Of a DNA stretch of 64,000 bases, positions 1 to 8,909 are shown one piece after another. The notes beneath the pieces are model-generated. The model ran no database searches, was not told where the DNA came from, and saw nothing but the letters and a program-made list of their open reading frames with translations. The translations under genes and the position numbers were made by a program. The DNA is from Allorhizobium undicola ORS 992 = ATCC 700741. GTDB lineage: Bacteria > Pseudomonadota > Alphaproteobacteria > Rhizobiales > Rhizobiaceae. Every line of letters starts with the position of its first letter. Position 1 is the first letter of the stretch. The stretch lies in the NCBI RefSeq assembly GCF_000621665.1, contig NZ_KK211327.1:37699-101698 (forward strand), written 5' to 3'.

Positions 1-22
1 ATGGCGCTTTGTCCGTATTGCA

Positions 23-70
23 ATCTCCCCCCTTGAGGGGGAGATGCCTGGCAAGGCAGAGGGGGGTAGG
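23..70. repeat. C-rich/G-rich dispersed-type intergenic repeat
   Basis: A run of C residues is followed by TTGAGGGGGAGATG and then a GGCAAGGCAGAGGGGGG tail, so the segment can fold into a short G/C hairpin. It looks like a dispersed intergenic repeat of Rhizobiales genomes, but that is recognition only, and no second copy was seen in this window. It lies downstream of mobB and codes for nothing I can support. Confidence 0.35.
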
Positions 71-107
71 CCACGCCAAATTCCTCAGCGTCGTGTACTA
101 TGAAGCC

Positions 108-150
108 TTACAGCGTCCTTTGTGCGTTTGATAAACGCACGGCGCTGTAA
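108..150. repeat. Bru-RS-like palindrome, single hairpin module
   Basis: An imperfect inverted repeat runs from TTACAGCG to CGCTGTAA with inner GTGCGTTT/AAACGCAC arms. The same hairpin is the second module of the longer repeats at 16641, 22856 and 57395. Here the first module (the CTGCATAATT palindrome) is missing, so this is a lone half-element. It sits just downstream of the mobB stop and could act as a 3-prime hairpin for that operon. It resembles Bru-RS elements of Brucella. Confidence 0.7.
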
Positions 151-177
151 AAGCCCCGGCCGCAATCCGGGGCTTTG

Positions 178-696
178 TCATGTCCGGGGTGACAGGACCG
201 CTTTCTCGATGAAGTCGGCAATTGCATCTGTGTCGTCCAGATCGAAGACGGGCAGGCTGCAAGCGGCAACGGCGTGATCGGCGGCAATTGCGAGAATATG
301 CGGATCGTCGGGCGCAAGCGGGCTCTGCCGCTTTGCCTCAAGGCGTCGCGTTTCGATCTTGGGTATCGGGTCGCGCTTATAGCCCTCAACCAGTACTAGA
401 TCGCATGGCGCAAGCCGGTCAAGAATGTCTGAAAGGGAAGGTTCCGGCTCGCCGCGCAACTCCCGCATGATTGCCATGCGCTGTGCGGAAACCAATGCGA
501 CCTCCCTTGCGCCTGCCTGCCGGTGCCGGTGGCTGTCTGCGCCGGGCTTGTCCACATCCACGTCGTGATGGGCGTGCTTGACGGTGGAAACGACAAGACC
601 GCGCGCGGTAAAAGCTGCGACCAGTCTTTCGGTAAGCCCTGTCTTGCCGGAATTTTTCCAGCCCGAAATCCCGAAAACGGCTTGCTGTCTGCTCAT
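178..696 (-). CDS. mobB: Molybdopterin-guanine dinucleotide biosynthesis protein MobB
   Basis: A 172-residue GTP-binding adaptor that assists MobA in attaching GMP to molybdopterin for bis-MGD enzymes. An N-terminal beta strand leads into a P-loop (GWKNSGKTGL, about residues 11-20). VLVEGYKRDPIPKIE, around residue 100-115, is typical of MobB. The length is normal for the single-domain form. It overlaps the end of mobA by four bases (ATGA), so the two are translationally coupled and form the last genes of a minus-strand operon. The family call is firm from the P-loop, the VEGYK motif and the neighbour. Confidence 0.93.
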   Translation of the reverse strand: MSRQQAVFGISGWKNSGKTGLTERLVAAFTARGLVVSTVKHAHHDVDVDKPGADSHRHRQAGAREVALVSAQRMAIMRELRGEPEPSLSDILDRLAPCDLVLVEGYKRDPIPKIETRRLEAKRQSPLAPDDPHILAIAADHAVAACSLPVFDLDDTDAIADFIEKAVLSPRT

Positions 697-1343
697 GATC
701 CTGTTGCCAGAAAGGCCTCGGCTGCGGCGAGATCCTGCGGGGTGTTGACGTTGAAGAAGGGGTCGAACGAGCCGGACGGTGTTTCGAACGGCGGAAACTC
801 GACCGTCACAATGCTCCGGCCTTCGAGAAAGTCCATCACTTTGCGGCTCTTTCCCTCGGCAAGCCAGCTTACCAGCTCATGCCGGAGGCTGGTGGGCCAG
901 AATGCGATCACTGGATGCAGACGGTTGGACGAGGAAGCAATCGCAATCGCCTGATGAGGGGCTGGAGCATGTCCCGTGGCGGCGGCCGCGTGAAGGGTTT
1001 CCAGTGCCGCGCCAAGACGCCTGCCAAGATCTTTCGGGATGAAGGGCGAATCCACCGGCACCGTCAGCACATGGCTGGCGCGGGTTTCTGCAAAGGTCAT
1101 GGCTGCGGCAATGCCCGCCAACGGACCGGGACGGTCGGGCAGGGGATCGGCAATACGGGCATAGCCCATACTGTCGCAAGGATCATTGCTGTTGATGGCA
1201 ATCTCTTCCGCTTGGGGGCCAAGCCGTGCCAGCACATGGGCAAGCAGCGGTTTGCCCGCAAGCAATACCTCCGCCTTGTTTGCGCCCATGCGGCGAGAAA
1301 GCCCGCCTGCGAGAACAACAGCCGGAAAAGGAGGTCCGCTCAT
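693..1343 (-). CDS. mobA: Molybdenum cofactor guanylyltransferase MobA
   Basis: Transfers GMP from GTP to molybdopterin to make the guanine dinucleotide cofactor. The 216-residue protein opens with the nucleotidyltransferase signature VLAGGLSRRMGANK (residues about 10-23). A DSPFIP segment near residue 100 supplies the metal-binding Asp. FNVNTPQDL near the C-terminus is also typical of MobA. Cytoplasmic. Four-base overlaps at both ends, with the exporter gene upstream and mobB downstream, indicate one transcript. Normal length and no odd residues seen. Confidence 0.94.
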   Translation of the reverse strand: MSGPPFPAVVLAGGLSRRMGANKAEVLLAGKPLLAHVLARLGPQAEEIAINSNDPCDSMGYARIADPLPDRPGPLAGIAAAMTFAETRASHVLTVPVDSPFIPKDLGRRLGAALETLHAAAATGHAPAPHQAIAIASSSNRLHPVIAFWPTSLRHELVSWLAEGKSRKVMDFLEGRSIVTVEFPPFETPSGSFDPFFNVNTPQDLAAAEAFLATGS

Positions 1344-2224
1344 GCCCTGCGTGCCTCGCGGCGGCGCTTGCGCTCACGGCTGAACATGTAGAGGCCGGAG
1401 GCGACGATGATGACCATGCCCAGTGTCATGGTTGCGTCCGGCACTTCGCCGAATAGAATGTAGCCAAGCGCGATGGCCCAGAGCAGCCCCGAATAACGAA
1501 ACGGCGCAATAAAGGAAATTTCGCCCGAGCGCATGGCAAGAATGATTGATTGATAGCCGATGAACATCAGCGCTGCCGCCGCGACGAGCAGGGCGAGAAC
1601 TTGCGGTTCTATGCTCTGCCAGCCGCCCTGGAAGGGAATGATGGCCGCGCCCGCAACCGTGTTGCCGATGGCCGTCAGCAGGGTCACGACAATGGAGGGC
1701 GTGGCAACGTGGATACGGCTGGTGACGAGATCGCGCGTGGCGGCAAGAAAGACACAGGCGACCACGTAAAGTGCCGGTGCGGTAAAGCCTTCCGCTCCCG
1801 GCTTGATGATGATCATGACCCCGACAAACCCTGCGAAAATGGCAAGCCAGCGGCGCCAGCCAACCGGCTCGCGAAAGAAAATCGCCGCCCCGAAGGTTAC
1901 GGCAAGCGGCAGGGATTGCAGAATGGCCGATGCATTGGCCAGTGGAATGAGAGAAAGGGCGGTGAGATAGGCAACGGAAGACAGCATTTCGCAAAGCACG
2001 CGCGTGCTGACCAGCCCGTTGCGCAGCGGTGCCAGGCTAAGGCCGATACCTTGAACGCGCATCAGCGCGTAGATCATCAGGCAGGCCAGTCCGCCGCGAA
2101 CGAACATGATCTGGCCGACGCTGAGCGATGTTGTCAGCATTTTCGTCATGGCATCGTTGATGGTAAAGCCCGCCATGGCTGATGCCATGAACAGCGCGCC
2201 CTTCCTGTTGTTGAAACCGTTCAC
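1340..2224 (-). CDS. DMT-superfamily (EamA) transporter
   Basis: An inner-membrane protein with about ten hydrophobic segments in two EamA repeats, each ending in a Gly/Pro-rich helix (for example FFREPVGWRRWLAIFAGFVG near the middle). The C-terminus is strongly basic (RERKRRREARRA) and cytoplasmic by the positive-inside rule. I prefer the GTG start at 2224 because GGGAG lies seven bases before it; an in-frame upstream ATG at 2263 lacks this. The substrate cannot be read from sequence. It overlaps mobA by four bases, so it is co-transcribed with cofactor genes. Whether it has any role in molybdenum or pterin metabolism is unknown. Confidence 0.85.
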   Translation of the reverse strand: MNGFNNRKGALFMASAMAGFTINDAMTKMLTTSLSVGQIMFVRGGLACLMIYALMRVQGIGLSLAPLRNGLVSTRVLCEMLSSVAYLTALSLIPLANASAILQSLPLAVTFGAAIFFREPVGWRRWLAIFAGFVGVMIIIKPGAEGFTAPALYVVACVFLAATRDLVTSRIHVATPSIVVTLLTAIGNTVAGAAIIPFQGGWQSIEPQVLALLVAAAALMFIGYQSIILAMRSGEISFIAPFRYSGLLWAIALGYILFGEVPDATMTLGMVIIVASGLYMFSRERKRRREARRA

Positions 2225-2366
2225 GCATGTCTCCCGAGACAGGATGCCACACATCCTGTCCATTCAGGCCCGTCCGTTCAGACTGTAAACCAGAGTCGTG
2301 AGACTACTTCACAATGCGTTGAACCGAAATCGGTTTTTGCTGGAAATGCTCTGCTGGTGACAATGA

Positions 2367-3416
2367 TTATCCGCCAGTTACGCTCATATGGCGCGAAACA
2401 GCCGGCCGGCTGGTTGTGCGGTCGATGATGAAATCATGGCCCTTCGGCTTGCGGGTAATTGCCTCGTCAATGGCGCGCGCCAGCAATGTGTCGTCTTCGC
2501 TGGCTCTCAGCGCGCCGCGCAGGTCGGCGGCGTCGTTTTGGCCAAGGCACATATAGAGCGTGCCGGTGCAGGTCAGCCGGACGCGATTGCAGCTCTCGCA
2601 GAAATTATGGGTCAGCGGCGTAATGAAGCCAAGTCTGCCGCCGGTTTCCTCCACCCTCACGTAACGTGCGGGGCCACCCGTACGGTCAGGAAGATCGGTT
2701 AGCGTAAACTGGCGGGAAAGATCGGCCCGAACCGTGGTAAGCGGCAGATAGCGATCCGTGCGATCTTCTTCCACCTCGCCCATCGGCATGGTTTCGATCA
2801 GTGTCAACTCCATGCTACGCCCATGCGCAAACCGCATCAGATCGACGATCTCGTCCTCGTTGAAGTCCTTCAGCGCAACGGCATTCAGCTTGATGCGTAT
2901 GCCTGCTGCAAGGGCCGCCTCAATGCCTTCCATCACGCGGGCCAGCTCGCCCCAACGGGTAATCTTGCGGAATTTTTCCGCATCGAGCGTATCGATGGAT
3001 ACGTTGATACGCCTGACCCCGGCACGCGCGAGATCTTGTGCATGGCGGGCCAGTTGCGAGCCGTTGGTGGTGAGGGTCAGTTCCTCCAATGCGCCGGTTT
3101 CCAGATGCCGCGACAAGGACTGGATGAGAAACATGATGTTCTTTCGCACCAGCGGTTCGCCGCCTGTCAGTCTCAGTTTGCGCACACCCTTGGCAATGAA
3201 GGCGGAACAGAGCCTGTCCAGCTCTTCCAGAGTCAGCAGATCTTTCTTCGGCAGAAAGGTCATGTTTTCCGCCATGCAATAGGTGCATCGAAAATCGCAA
3301 CGGTCCGTCACCGAGACCCGCAGATAGGTGACGGCGCGGCCGAACGGATCGATCATGGAATTGCCATCTGCCGGGGCAGGCAGGACATTGGCCAGTATGC
3401 CGGGCGCAATATTCAC
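2367..3416 (-). CDS. moaA: GTP 3',8-cyclase MoaA (radical SAM)
   Basis: Catalyses the first step of molybdenum cofactor synthesis, converting GTP to the 3',8-cyclo intermediate used by MoaC. The radical-SAM cluster is visible as CDFRCTYC (CX3CX2C). The second iron-sulfur cluster is the C-terminal CESC...C pattern followed by NRVRLTC. The protein ends in GG, as MoaA should. I chose the GTG at 3416 because CAGGAGG stands five bases before it, which gives 349 residues. The ATG at 3455 has no such site. It lies about 140 bases upstream of the DMT-mobA-mobB run on the same strand. Confidence 0.94.
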   Translation of the reverse strand: MNIAPGILANVLPAPADGNSMIDPFGRAVTYLRVSVTDRCDFRCTYCMAENMTFLPKKDLLTLEELDRLCSAFIAKGVRKLRLTGGEPLVRKNIMFLIQSLSRHLETGALEELTLTTNGSQLARHAQDLARAGVRRINVSIDTLDAEKFRKITRWGELARVMEGIEAALAAGIRIKLNAVALKDFNEDEIVDLMRFAHGRSMELTLIETMPMGEVEEDRTDRYLPLTTVRADLSRQFTLTDLPDRTGGPARYVRVEETGGRLGFITPLTHNFCESCNRVRLTCTGTLYMCLGQNDAADLRGALRASEDDTLLARAIDEAITRKPKGHDFIIDRTTSRPAVSRHMSVTGG

Positions 3417-3638
3417 ATAAACCTCCTGATGTACCCATCCTATTTGGCGGGGCATCTGGCATCCGTCAAGGAAAGCCTCTCATATTGCCTTGAACTGGAA
3501 GGAAAGCGGTCGCATTTTTGTCGGCGCAATCTTCGGGCGTCGCATCAGCGCTCTAACGTGGGGAGTATCCAGCGGAAATCCATTGCATTTGCAGGTCAGG
3601 AGCTATACCCCCGAACAGGGAAGGAACAGGAGCCTTGA

Positions 3639-3995
3639 ATGCCGGACGTCTGGCCAACGGAAATTCGCATATCGGAAGATCGCCGCCTGCTGACCATTCG
3701 TTTTGATGACGGCAAGGCCTATGGTTTGCCCGCAGAAATGTTGCGCGTGCTTTCCCCTTCCGCCGAGGTGCAGGGCCATGGGCCGGGGCAGAAAAAAACC
3801 GTGCCCGGCAAGCGAAATGTCACGATCCGCAATGCCATTGCCACGGGCAATTACGCCGTGCGCCTCGTCTTCGACGATGGTCACGATAGCGGCATTTTCA
3901 CCTGGACCTATCTTCGTGAATTGGGGGAACAGGGCGCAGAAAAGTTTGCCGCCTATGAGCGAGAGCTTGCCGAGAAGGGGCTTGCGCGGGACTGA
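3639..3995 (+). CDS. DUF971 (GBBH-like N-terminal domain) protein
   Basis: A small 118-residue protein of the DUF971 type, related to the N-terminal domain of gamma-butyrobetaine hydroxylase. The pattern is LTIRFDDGKAYGLPAEMLRVLSPSAEV, then NYAVRLVFDDGHDSGIFTWTYLRELG. Family members are often linked to iron-sulfur or cofactor metabolism, but no reaction is assured. It is divergent from moaA across about 220 bases. AGGAG lies about eight bases before the ATG. The function remains unassigned. Confidence 0.82.
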   Translation: MPDVWPTEIRISEDRRLLTIRFDDGKAYGLPAEMLRVLSPSAEVQGHGPGQKKTVPGKRNVTIRNAIATGNYAVRLVFDDGHDSGIFTWTYLRELGEQGAEKFAAYERELAEKGLARD

Positions 3996-4038
3996 AACAT
4001 CCGTGAGCAGGTGTGCCCCATGGGCAATGCTCCTGTGT

Positions 4039-5145
4039 TTACCGCTTGTAGATCAGCCAGCTCTTGTTGAATTCCTTTTGCATTCCCGCCTCGAACAGAC
4101 GGGTGCAATTGCGCCCGGCATTCTTTGAACAGTAGAGGGCAAGATCGCTTCGGCTGTAAAGCTCCGTGGCGTCTTCACAGGCGCCAGCCATGGCCAGGCC
4201 GAGTGAGACCGTGACCGGACCATAATTCAAGCCGGTTCGTGAATTGCGGAATGGCGTCTGCTCCAGACTTGTGCGAATGCGCTCGCAAAGCCCATAGGCA
4301 TCCGCCTGCGCAATGCCTTCGATGATAATCGCAAACTCCTCGCCGCCGGTGCGTGCAACGAAGGTTTCCGCTGGCACGTTCATGCGGATAACGCCGGCAA
4401 CCGTTGCCAGAATCTTGTCGCCGACCGGGTGGCCGAAGCTGTCATTGATCTTTTTGAAATGATCGATGTCGATGAGGATCAGAGCCGTGCTCGGCAGGCT
4501 GGTGGGAAAGCCGAATAGCGAGGCTATCCTTTCATCGAATGCGCGCCGATTGGCCAGACGAGTGAGCGAATCGGTGTTGGCGATGCGTTTATACTCGTCG
4601 AGTTCACGCCGGACCGCGTCCATTTCCTGGGATTTTCGACTGACATTTTCGACCATTTCCTCGCCTTGCGCCATCGTGTCGCCGGTCGCACGAGTGAGGA
4701 TGGTAATGGCGTTACGAATAAGATCGGCACTGGAGTGGTTCTTGGCATCGATGCGCTCATAGGTCTCGCCGAGAATGCGGTTATAGCTCAAAAGCGAGTC
4801 CTGCTCCCGGCGCAGCAGAAGCAGCAGGCCTTCGAGTTCGGCGGTCATGCGCGAATGGGCGCTTTCGATGATGCGTTCGGAACCGTGCAGGTTGAATTCT
4901 GCGGCGATCTGGTCCAGCTCTTCCTGTCCTGCGCGGCTGCCAAGGCTGTTCAAACGGCGGGTCAGCGCCGGATTGGAGCCGATATAGGCCTCGTAAAACA
5001 GCTCGTAGTTCCGCGGAATAGGCGCCACCCCCATCGAGCGCATGGCAAAAGCGATCTGCGCGGCAATGTCAGCAGTTGGCGCTTTCGGCGGTGGTGCCGG
5101 GCTCATGCTGGGTTCCAACCTCGTCATCATATGTCTTAATGCCAT
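4039..5145 (-). CDS. Diguanylate cyclase with intact GGEEF motif
   Basis: Makes cyclic di-GMP from two GTP. The C-terminal 170 residues are a GGDEF domain with DSLTRLANRRAF, LIDIDHFKKINDSFGH and RTGGEEF, so the catalytic site looks intact. No RxxD inhibitory site precedes the GGEEF by the usual five residues (VPAETFVA is found instead), so product inhibition may be absent. The N-terminal 180 residues are mostly helical with no clear transmembrane segment, which suggests a cytosolic or peripheral sensor region. The start is uncertain among several Met codons between residues 1 and 14. Confidence 0.88.
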   Translation of the reverse strand: MALRHMMTRLEPSMSPAPPPKAPTADIAAQIAFAMRSMGVAPIPRNYELFYEAYIGSNPALTRRLNSLGSRAGQEELDQIAAEFNLHGSERIIESAHSRMTAELEGLLLLLRREQDSLLSYNRILGETYERIDAKNHSSADLIRNAITILTRATGDTMAQGEEMVENVSRKSQEMDAVRRELDEYKRIANTDSLTRLANRRAFDERIASLFGFPTSLPSTALILIDIDHFKKINDSFGHPVGDKILATVAGVIRMNVPAETFVARTGGEEFAIIIEGIAQADAYGLCERIRTSLEQTPFRNSRTGLNYGPVTVSLGLAMAGACEDATELYSRSDLALYCSKNAGRNCTRLFEAGMQKEFNKSWLIYKR

Positions 5146-5446
5146 TTACAGAAAACAAGTATCGAAAGGTTTAAGCTCATTGCCTGCCTGTAAAAAAAAT
5201 CACTAATTGTTTATACAAATCATTGCTTTTATATGCGGAAGCACTGCAACGAGCAGATGATTTGAATTTACGAACATGACGTATGTTTGAATTCTATTCA
5301 GGGTTTATCCTGGAAAAGGAAAGCAACTTCGGCATATATGGTAAACAAACTCGTATCTTACACGAAAGCGCCGCGCATCCTGCGAGACGCGCGGCGCTCC
5401 AAACGGAAGTATCGCATGGGTAAATCCCCCGCGAAGATGGTCGTTT
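5146..5446. other. Gene-free gap between diguanylate cyclase and fumA
   Basis: AT-rich compared with its surroundings in 5150-5350, presumably holding the promoter of the minus-strand diguanylate cyclase. The fumA terminator hairpin lies at 5364-5399. I see no convincing open reading frame or RNA gene. Confidence 0.6.
5364..5399 (-). terminator. Rho-independent-type terminator of fumA
   Basis: Arms AGCGCCGCGC (5367-5376) and GCGCGGCGCT (5389-5398) form a strong GC stem. Read on the minus strand it is followed by a short TTTC run. It lies about 50 bases beyond the fumA stop. Confidence 0.7.
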
Positions 5447-7054
5447 TTAGCTCAGGTTGAATTCCTGGAAGAAGTCATTGCCCTTGTCGTCGGTGACGAT
5501 GAAGGCCGGGAAGTCCTCGACCTCGATCTTCCAAACCGCTTCCATGCCCAGTTCGGGATATTCCAGCATCTCGACCTTTTTGATGCAATCCTGCGCAAGA
5601 CGCGCTGCCGGGCCGCCGATGGAGCCGAGATAGAAGCCGCCATGGGCTTTGCAGGCCTCGCGCACGGCCCGCGAGCGGTTGCCCTTGGCCAGCATGACCA
5701 TGGAGCCGCCGAAGGACTGGAACTGATCGACATAGCTGTCCATGCGTCCAGCCGTTGTCGGCCCGAAGGAGCCGGAGGCGAAGCCTTCCGGCGTCTTGGC
5801 GGGGCCAGCGTAATAGACTGGATGGTTTTTCATGTAGTCGGGCATTCCTTCGCCCTTTTCCAGCCGCTCGCGGATCTTGGCATGGGCAAGGTCGCGCGCC
5901 ACGATGATCGTGCCGGTAAGCGAAAGGCGTGTCTTGACCGGATGCTTTGTCAGCTCGGCCAGAATGGCGCTCATCGGCTGGTTCAGATCGATCTTCACCA
6001 TAGAAGAAGAAAGAGCGCTCTCGTCGATTTCCGGCATGTATTTCGACGGATCGGTTTCAAGCTGCTCGATGAAAATGCCGTCGCGGGTGATCTTTCCCTT
6101 GGCCTGACGGTCGGCGGAACAGGAGACACCAAGACCGATCGGCAGGGATGCGCCGTGCCGGGGCAGGCGGATGACGCGCACGTCATGACAGAAATACTTG
6201 CCGCCGAACTGCGCGCCGACGCCGAGCGACTGGGTGAGCTTGTGGATTTCCTGCTCCATCTCCAGATCGCGGAAAGCGTGGCCGGATTCCGAACCTTCGG
6301 TCGGCAGGTCGTCCAGATAGCGGGCGGAGGCGAGCTTTACCGTCTTCAGGTTCATTTCCGCCGAAAGCCCGCCGATGACGATGGCCAGATGATAGGGGGG
6401 ACAGGCCGCCGTGCCGAGCGAGAGGATCTTGTCCTTGAGAAAATCGATCATCCGATCATGGGTCAGAAGCGACGGCGTGCCCTGATAGAGGAAGGTCTTG
6501 TTGGCCGAGCCGCCGCCCTTGGCCATGAACAGAAACTTGTAGGCGTCCTCGCCCTCTTCATAGAGGTCGATCTGGGCGGGCAGGTTGGTCCTGGTGTTCT
6601 TTTCCTCGAACATCTTCAGGGGCGCGAGCTGCGAATAGCGCAAGTTGCGCTTCTCGTAAGCATCGCGCACACCCTTGGCCAGCGCTTCGTAATCGCCGCC
6701 TTCGGTCCAGACCCGGCGACCCTTCTTGCCCATGACGATGGCCGTGCCGGTGTCCTGGCACATGGGCAACACGCCACCTGCGGCAATATTGGCGTTTTTC
6801 AGGAGGTCATAGGCCACGAAGCGGTCATTGTCGGTCGCTTCTGGGTCTTCCAGAATGGAGGCCAATTGCTTGAGATGGCCGGGACGCAGCAGATGGTTGA
6901 TATCGGAGAGCGCGGTCTCGGCCAGAAGCCGCAGGCCCTCAGGATCGACGCTCAGGATTTCCTGACCCTTGAACGTCTCGACCGAGACGTAATCCGAGGT
7001 GAGCTTGCGGTAAGGAGTCGTGTCTTTGCCGAGAGGAAAGAGATCATCAGCCAT
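5447..7054 (-). CDS. fumA: Fumarate hydratase class I (iron-sulfur)
   Basis: Interconverts fumarate and malate in the TCA cycle using an oxygen-sensitive [4Fe-4S] cluster. The 535-residue single-chain form carries both halves of class I fumarase. Cluster ligands are seen in PMCQDTGTA, in ACPPYHLA and in [10 protein letters not shown] chose the ATG at 7054 (MADDLFPL) because it matches the family length; the longer frame from 7123 adds an atypical N-terminus. It follows fumC on the same strand after 116 bases, so the cell has an iron-dependent and an iron-independent isozyme side by side. Confidence 0.93.
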   Translation of the reverse strand: MADDLFPLGKDTTPYRKLTSDYVSVETFKGQEILSVDPEGLRLLAETALSDINHLLRPGHLKQLASILEDPEATDNDRFVAYDLLKNANIAAGGVLPMCQDTGTAIVMGKKGRRVWTEGGDYEALAKGVRDAYEKRNLRYSQLAPLKMFEEKNTRTNLPAQIDLYEEGEDAYKFLFMAKGGGSANKTFLYQGTPSLLTHDRMIDFLKDKILSLGTAACPPYHLAIVIGGLSAEMNLKTVKLASARYLDDLPTEGSESGHAFRDLEMEQEIHKLTQSLGVGAQFGGKYFCHDVRVIRLPRHGASLPIGLGVSCSADRQAKGKITRDGIFIEQLETDPSKYMPEIDESALSSSMVKIDLNQPMSAILAELTKHPVKTRLSLTGTIIVARDLAHAKIRERLEKGEGMPDYMKNHPVYYAGPAKTPEGFASGSFGPTTAGRMDSYVDQFQSFGGSMVMLAKGNRSRAVREACKAHGGFYLGSIGGPAARLAQDCIKKVEMLEYPELGMEAVWKIEVEDFPAFIVTDDKGNDFFQEFNLS

Positions 7055-7170
7055 CGCGGGACCTTTCATGCCGGAAGGGAGTGCATTCCGGTTTTCGTTA
7101 GTCCCGCGACGGAGAGTTTGCAAATGATTCTAAACTGGAGTTTGCGGCGCAACATTTGCGCCGCTTTACC

Positions 7171-8562
7171 TCACTTGGGGCCGATCATCAGTTCCGGCCG
7201 CACATACTGGTCGAACTCTTCATTGGTCAGATAGCCGCCGCCCACGGCTTCCTCGCGCAGCGTCGTGCCGTTCTTGTGGGCGGTCTTGGCGATCTTGGCG
7301 CAGATGTCGTAGCCGAGCTTGCTGTTCAGGGCCGTCACCAGCATCAGCGAATTTTCGACGCCCTTTTTGATATTGTCCTCGCGGGCCTCGATGCCGACCA
7401 CGCAATTATCCGTGAAGGAGACGGCGGCGTCGCCCAGCAATTGCGAGGATTGCAGGAAATTATAGGCCATCATCGGGTTGAAGACGTTCAGCTCGAAATG
7501 CCCCTGGCTGCCCGCAAAGGTAATGGCTGCCTGATTGCCGAAGATATGGGCGCAGACCTGCGTCATGGCTTCCGACTGGGTCGGGTTGACCTTGCCGGGC
7601 ATGATGGAGGAGCCGGGTTCGTTTTCCGGCAGCGCCAGTTCGCCAAGGCCGGCGCGCGGGCCGGAGCCGAGGAAGCGGATATCGTTGGCGATCTTGAAGC
7701 AGGCGGCGGCGGCGGCATTGATGGCGCCATGGGCAAAGACCATGGCGTCATGGGCGGCAAGCGCTTCAAATTTGTTGGGAGCCGTTACGAAGGGCAGGCC
7801 GGTGATCTTTGAGATTTCTTCCGCCACTTTTTCGGCAAAGCCGACCGGCGCATTGAGGCCCGTGCCGACGGCGGTGCCGCCCTGCGCCAGCTCGTAGAGG
7901 CCGGGCAGGGTGAGTTCGATGCGCTTGATGGCGGAGGCCACCTGCGCGGCATAGCCGGAGAATTCCTGCCCCAGCGTAAGCGGCGTTGCATCCTGCGTGT
8001 GGGTGCGGCCGATCTTGATGATATGGGCAAAGGCTTTCGCCTTGGCATCAAGGGCTTCGTGCAGGTGCTTCAGGCCCGGAATGAGGTGATGCACCACATG
8101 TTCCGCCGCCGCGATATGCATGGCGGTAGGATAGGTGTCGTTGGAGGACTGGCTCATGTTCACGTGATCATTGGGGTGAACGGGCTTCTTGGAGCCCATC
8201 ACGCCGCCCAGCATTTCAATTGCGCGGTTTGAGATGACCTCATTGGTGTTCATGTTGGATTGCGTGCCGGAACCGGTCTGCCAGACCACCAGCGGGAAAT
8301 GGTCGTTGAGCTTGCCCTCGATCACCTCCTGCGCAGCCCTTATGATAGCCTCGCCCAATGCGGGATCCAGCACACCCAGCGCCATGTTGGCGCGCGCCGC
8401 CGCCTGCTTGACGATGCCAAGCGCACGCACCACCGGCAGGGGCTGCTTTTCCCAGCCGATCTTGAAATTACCGAGCGAACGCTGAGCCTGCGCACCCCAG
8501 TAACGGTCGCTGGCAACGTCAATCGGGCCAAAGGTATCGGTTTCGGTGCGGGTCGCGGTCAT
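7171..8562 (-). CDS. fumC: Fumarate hydratase class II FumC
   Basis: The iron-independent, tetrameric fumarase, 463 residues, the usual length. Signature [11 protein letters not shown] lies near residue 316-326. GSGTQSNMN and [11 protein letters not shown] supply active-site residues. The ATG at 8562 is preceded by a near-perfect CAGGAGGAA site, while an upstream frame extension to 8661 is not family-like. Class II enzymes resist superoxide and iron limitation and so complement the iron-sulfur enzyme encoded directly downstream. Confidence 0.96.
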   Translation of the reverse strand: MTATRTETDTFGPIDVASDRYWGAQAQRSLGNFKIGWEKQPLPVVRALGIVKQAAARANMALGVLDPALGEAIIRAAQEVIEGKLNDHFPLVVWQTGSGTQSNMNTNEVISNRAIEMLGGVMGSKKPVHPNDHVNMSQSSNDTYPTAMHIAAAEHVVHHLIPGLKHLHEALDAKAKAFAHIIKIGRTHTQDATPLTLGQEFSGYAAQVASAIKRIELTLPGLYELAQGGTAVGTGLNAPVGFAEKVAEEISKITGLPFVTAPNKFEALAAHDAMVFAHGAINAAAAACFKIANDIRFLGSGPRAGLGELALPENEPGSSIMPGKVNPTQSEAMTQVCAHIFGNQAAITFAGSQGHFELNVFNPMMAYNFLQSSQLLGDAAVSFTDNCVVGIEAREDNIKKGVENSLMLVTALNSKLGYDICAKIAKTAHKNGTTLREEAVGGGYLTNEEFDQYVRPELMIGPK

Positions 8563-8909
8563 GTCTGCCTGTTCCTCCTGCGGCGCGGCCCACGAAAAAG
8601 GGCGCGGGCCGGATATTTTAAAAATATGAGTTTTCCATACATGTATTTGCTGCGCTCGCAAAGCCTTTCGCGCTCGCGATTATGTCATCCAGGCGTGATG
8701 GCTTTGTGGCCTTTGCTTACTTTTTATTAAGGTGTTGCACCCTTAAACTTTCAAAGGCGTTAACCATGTGCAGGCCCGTGAATCGGGCCTTTCGATAACG
8801 CCTTGAGACAATATAGGCCTGAAATGTGCATTGCCATCATGGGGCGAAGCGCATTAAGGAAACCGGCAAAAGATGGCGGACATTCCGTCTCTGCCGAACG
8901 TGTTTCTGA
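8563..8909. other. Divergent intergenic region fumC / L,D-transpeptidase
   Basis: About 350 bases separating two divergent genes, so it should hold both promoters. A small GC hairpin (GGCCCG/CGGGCC with a short T run, about 8774-8795) is visible. I could not identify a recognisable operator. No ORF is supported. Confidence 0.5.

Noticed and set aside
5642..7234. 530-residue plus-strand frame opposite fumA
   Set aside because: Shadow of the strongly coding minus-strand fumarase; composition rich in His, Arg and Gly as expected for an antisense frame of high-GC DNA.
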